From the NCBI GenBank assembly GCA_002398875.1, contig DHCC01000033.1, positions 95,220 through 159,219 on the forward strand: a DNA stretch of 64,000 bases. The letters are read 5' to 3'. A program made the position numbers and the translations under genes. The notes under the pieces were generated by a model. It worked only from the letters and a program-made list of their open reading frames with translations. It made no database searches and was not told where the DNA came from. Numbering within the stretch: position 1 is the stretch's first letter; each line of letters opens with the position of its first letter. The stretch comes from Bacteroidales bacterium UBA4912 (GTDB lineage: Bacteria > Bacteroidota > Bacteroidia > Bacteroidales > Dysgonomonadaceae). Below, in pieces: positions 61,780 to 64,000 of the stretch.

Positions 61780-62382
61780 ATGAAACGTGATATGGGTCAG
61801 CATAGTAATGCAAATGACGAAAAAAAGGATATTAAGGACAATATGACAGTTGAAACTGATAACATTGATCAGGTAGAAAAAGAAGTAGACTCTGAAACAT
61901 CTGAAGTAATTGACGAATATACTCTGCTCAAGAATAAATATGATGAACTTCAGAAAAAACATGATGAGCAGAGCGACAGCTACTTAAGATTAAATGCAGA
62001 GTTTGATAATTTCAGAAAGCGTACTCTAAAGGAAAAAGCTGATATTATCAAAGCTGGCGGAGAAAGGGTACTTCAGAACATCATAACTTTGGTAGACGAC
62101 TTTGAGCGTGCTCTTGTATCATTGCATGAATCTGAAGACAGAGACGCGCTGCTTGAAGGTATGGATCTTATATATTCGAAATTTATAAGTTTCCTCAAAC
62201 AAAATGGTGTTGAGGAGATTGAAGCTATCGGTTTGCCCTTTGATGCTGAGTATTTTGAAGCTGTTACAACAGTGCCGGCGCAGGATGAATCACAAAAAGG
62301 AATTGTTATTGACTGCATTCAGAAAGGATATAAACTGAACGATAAAATTATTCGTTTCCCAAAAGTAGTAGTAGGAGAATAA
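61780..62382 (+). CDS. grpE: Nucleotide exchange factor GrpE
   Basis: 200 residues. An acidic, disordered N-terminus (1-45) is followed by a long coiled coil (about 48-90, with RLNAEFDNFRKRTLKEK) and the C-terminal beta-wing (GLPFDAEYFEAVTTVPAQD, QKGYKLNDKIIRFPKVVVGE). It releases ADP from DnaK. The dnaJ gene follows one base later. No dnaK or hrcA lies in this window. Confidence 0.96.
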   Translation: MKRDMGQHSNANDEKKDIKDNMTVETDNIDQVEKEVDSETSEVIDEYTLLKNKYDELQKKHDEQSDSYLRLNAEFDNFRKRTLKEKADIIKAGGERVLQNIITLVDDFERALVSLHESEDRDALLEGMDLIYSKFISFLKQNGVEEIEAIGLPFDAEYFEAVTTVPAQDESQKGIVIDCIQKGYKLNDKIIRFPKVVVGE

Positions 62383-62383
62383 T

Positions 62384-63538
62384 ATGGCCGATAAAAGAGA
62401 TTATTACGAAATACTTGAAGTTTCTAAAACTGCTACAGCGGAAGAAATTAAGAAAGCCTACCGAAAAAAGGCTATTCAATATCATCCGGATAAAAATCCG
62501 GGTGATAAATCATCTGAGGAAAAATTTAAAGAGGCAGCAGAAGCTTATGAAGTGCTGAGTGATCAGAATAAGCGTGCCAGATATGACCAGTTTGGGCATG
62601 CCGGAGTAGGCGGTGCCGCTTCAGGTGGTTTTGGTGGCGGAATGTCAATGGATGATATCTTCTCTCAGTTTGGAGATATATTTGGCGGACATTTTGGAGG
62701 TTTTGGAGGCTTCGGTGGCTTCGGCAGTTCACAACGTGGAAGGAGAATGAACAGGGGGTCAGATTTGCGTGTGAAAGTTAAACTGAACCTAAAAGAAATT
62801 CTTAATGGAGTTGAGAAAAAAATAAAGGTCAAGAAATATGTGTCTTGTTCACATTGCGATGGTAATGGCTCTGAAGATGGTAATTCTGTCTCAACATGTG
62901 CAACATGCAACGGCTCCGGAGTTGTGACCCGTGTAGCTAACACTATTCTCGGTCAAATGCAGACATCATCTACTTGTCCCACTTGTAACGGTGATGGTAA
63001 AACTATTACTAAGAAGTGTTCTCACTGCAATGGTGAAGGAATTTTACGGGAAGATGAGGTTATAACAATCAAGATACCTGCAGGTGTTGGAGAAGGTATG
63101 CAACTTTCAATGTCCGGAAAAGGGAATGCAGCCCGTAGAGGTGGTATAAACGGAGATTTACTTATTGTAATTGAGGAGGAGGAAGATCCTAACTTGATAA
63201 GAGATGAGAATGATGTAATTTTCAATCTCTTCCTTAGCTTTCCAATGGCTGCTCTGGGTGGAACAGTTGAGGTGCCTACAATAGATGGTATGGCTAAGGT
63301 TAAAATTGAGCCGGGAACTCAACCAGGAAAAGTATTGCGACTTAGAAATAAGGGTTTGCCTTCGGTGAATGGTTTTGGCAAAGGTGATCAGTTGATTCAT
63401 GTGAATGTTTACGTTCCTGAAAACCTGAGTGCAAAAGAACGCAAACAGATGGAAGAATTAGAAAAATCAGATAATTTCACTCCTTCAGCTACTGCAAGAA
63501 AGAGTGTTTTCAATAAATTTAAAAAGATGTTCGATTAA
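62384..63538 (+). CDS. dnaJ: Chaperone DnaJ
   Basis: 384 residues. The J domain (about 5-70) has HPD at 34-36. A Gly/Phe-rich linker (about 75-130) precedes the zinc-finger region with four CxxCxGxG repeats (CSHCDGNG, CATCNGSG, CPTCNGDG, CSHCNGEG), and the C-terminal substrate-binding domains follow. It stimulates the DnaK ATPase and presents clients. It is coupled to grpE. Confidence 0.97.
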   Translation: MADKRDYYEILEVSKTATAEEIKKAYRKKAIQYHPDKNPGDKSSEEKFKEAAEAYEVLSDQNKRARYDQFGHAGVGGAASGGFGGGMSMDDIFSQFGDIFGGHFGGFGGFGGFGSSQRGRRMNRGSDLRVKVKLNLKEILNGVEKKIKVKKYVSCSHCDGNGSEDGNSVSTCATCNGSGVVTRVANTILGQMQTSSTCPTCNGDGKTITKKCSHCNGEGILREDEVITIKIPAGVGEGMQLSMSGKGNAARRGGINGDLLIVIEEEEDPNLIRDENDVIFNLFLSFPMAALGGTVEVPTIDGMAKVKIEPGTQPGKVLRLRNKGLPSVNGFGKGDQLIHVNVYVPENLSAKERKQMEELEKSDNFTPSATARKSVFNKFKKMFD

Positions 63539-63562
63539 GGAATAATTAATTGATACTTATTG

Positions 63563-63609
63563 AAAAGTAGTGCTTAGACATTTATCAGAGTCTTATCACT
63601 ACTTTTTTT
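63563..63609 (+). terminator. Terminator after grpE-dnaJ
   Basis: AAAAGTAGTG (63563-63572) pairs with CACTACTTTT (63597-63606), with a run of seven T at 63603-63609. Confidence 0.8.
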
Positions 63610-63677
63610 ATTATACAAATAATGCACTTATGAACTTTTTCACTATTACATTCATAAAGTTCCATAGTGTTATTAAT

Positions 63678-63714
63678 AAAGCCGGATCTTGTCAATTTGA
63701 AAAGATCCGGCTTT
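63678..63714. terminator. Strong hairpin downstream of the sialate-lyase-like gene
   Basis: AAAGCCGGATCTT (63678-63690) is a perfect 13-base inverted match of AAGATCCGGCTTT (63702-63714). It lies 37 bases after the leftward gene's stop. Confidence 0.8.
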
Positions 63715-63751
63715 GAGTTTAATTATAATATGTTTAGCTTGCTTCAGATGC

Positions 63752-64000
63752 TTATATTCTGTTGCAACGCTCAAAGAACCCAATTGCTTCAAGCTCTTTT
63801 CTTATAATAGTTTCTTCCTCATCAGTAACATTCTGAAAAGGAGTGCGATTTATTCCCAGGTCAATTCCTAAGAATTTCATAATACGTTTGCCAGCCACAA
63901 TGTTACCTCTGTAACGGGCAATAACATTGATAACTTCCTGTGCAAAGTTTTGGTGATCTAATGCACCTTCAATATTTCCGTTATTGTAATCTTCAATAAC
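63752..64000 (-). CDS. DapA/NanA-family lyase, probable N-acetylneuraminate lyase (5' part beyond window)
   Basis: Only the last 82 codons are present, running in frame from the right edge to TAA at 63752-63754. They read NGNIEGALDHQNFAQEVI, then GNIVAGKRIMKFLGIDLG and the ending EELEAIGFF-like stretch. This matches the C-terminal helices of the aldolase family that includes N-acetylneuraminate lyase and dihydrodipicolinate synthase; KRIMKFLGIDLG favours the sialate lyase type. The active-site Lys and Tyr lie outside the window. Confidence 0.75.
   Translation of the reverse strand, partial: VIEDYNNGNIEGALDHQNFAQEVINVIARYRGNIVAGKRIMKFLGIDLGINRTPFQNVTDEEETIIRKELEAIGFFERCNRI

Overview
The window looks like a chromosomal segment of a Bacteroidota (Bacteroidales) bacterium. 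The evidence is promoters of the Bacteroidetes type (TTTG, about 19 bases, TAnnTTTG), two TonB-dependent receptors, a serine palmitoyltransferase of the bacteroidal sphingolipid pathway, a fused FeoA-FeoB, DUF4494 and DUF1080 proteins, a fimbrillin-like lipoprotein and AT-rich intergenic DNA. A member of the Dysgonomonadaceae (Proteiniphilum/Petrimonas-like) is my guess from gene content only. No insertion sequence, integrase, phage or CRISPR array was seen.

Region 1 (1-12.6 kb) is a hexuronate catabolic locus. A GH2 glycosidase cut by the left edge and a LacI-family regulator face a seven-gene operon: uxaC, an SDR (fructuronate reductase type), a PfkB sugar kinase, gnd, a LarA-family epimerase, a Gfo/Idh/MocA oxidoreductase and a two-domain DUF1080 lipoprotein. 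Three near-identical 14-bp palindromes sit at the two divergent promoters and in the GH2 leader, tying GH2 and operon to one repressor. The set has no mannonate dehydratase or KDPG aldolase. The genes present would instead complete glucuronate -> fructuronate -> mannonate -> gluconate -> 6-phosphogluconate -> ribulose 5-phosphate, with the LarA homologue as gluconate/mannonate 2-epimerase. This is the most interesting hypothesis in the window.

Region 2 (12.7-21.4 kb) holds trhO, a fimbrillin-like/propeller lipoprotein preceded by an unlisted 42-residue small gene and facing a membrane-bound AraC regulator, flavodoxin, tRNA-Arg(CCT) with a clear promoter, a DUF1080 lipoprotein, an acyl-CoA synthetase, a frameshifted yjdI and a GNAT gene.

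Region 3 (21.4-29.7 kb) is a type I restriction-modification operon in the order hsdM-hsdS-(broken higA)-DUF488 protein-unknown protein-hsdR, with repeats and palindromes upstream of hsdM.

Region 4 (29.7-64 kb) is mostly housekeeping: FeoAB with a Cys-rich partner, adjacent class II and class I fumarases, a GH2 beta-galactosidase, RlmD, TraB/GumN lipoprotein, ferritin, serine palmitoyltransferase, guaB, a lipoprotein-type isoaspartyl methyltransferase, a YkfC/YkfB-like muropeptide recycling pair, HipA-like kinase with DUF3037, pncA, a TonB receptor, an APC antiporter, DUF554, DUF4494-YggS, a DHOD-like enzyme with OxyR, a His-rich protein with a second TonB receptor, an HD hydrolase, grpE-dnaJ, and the 3' end of a sialate-lyase-like gene.
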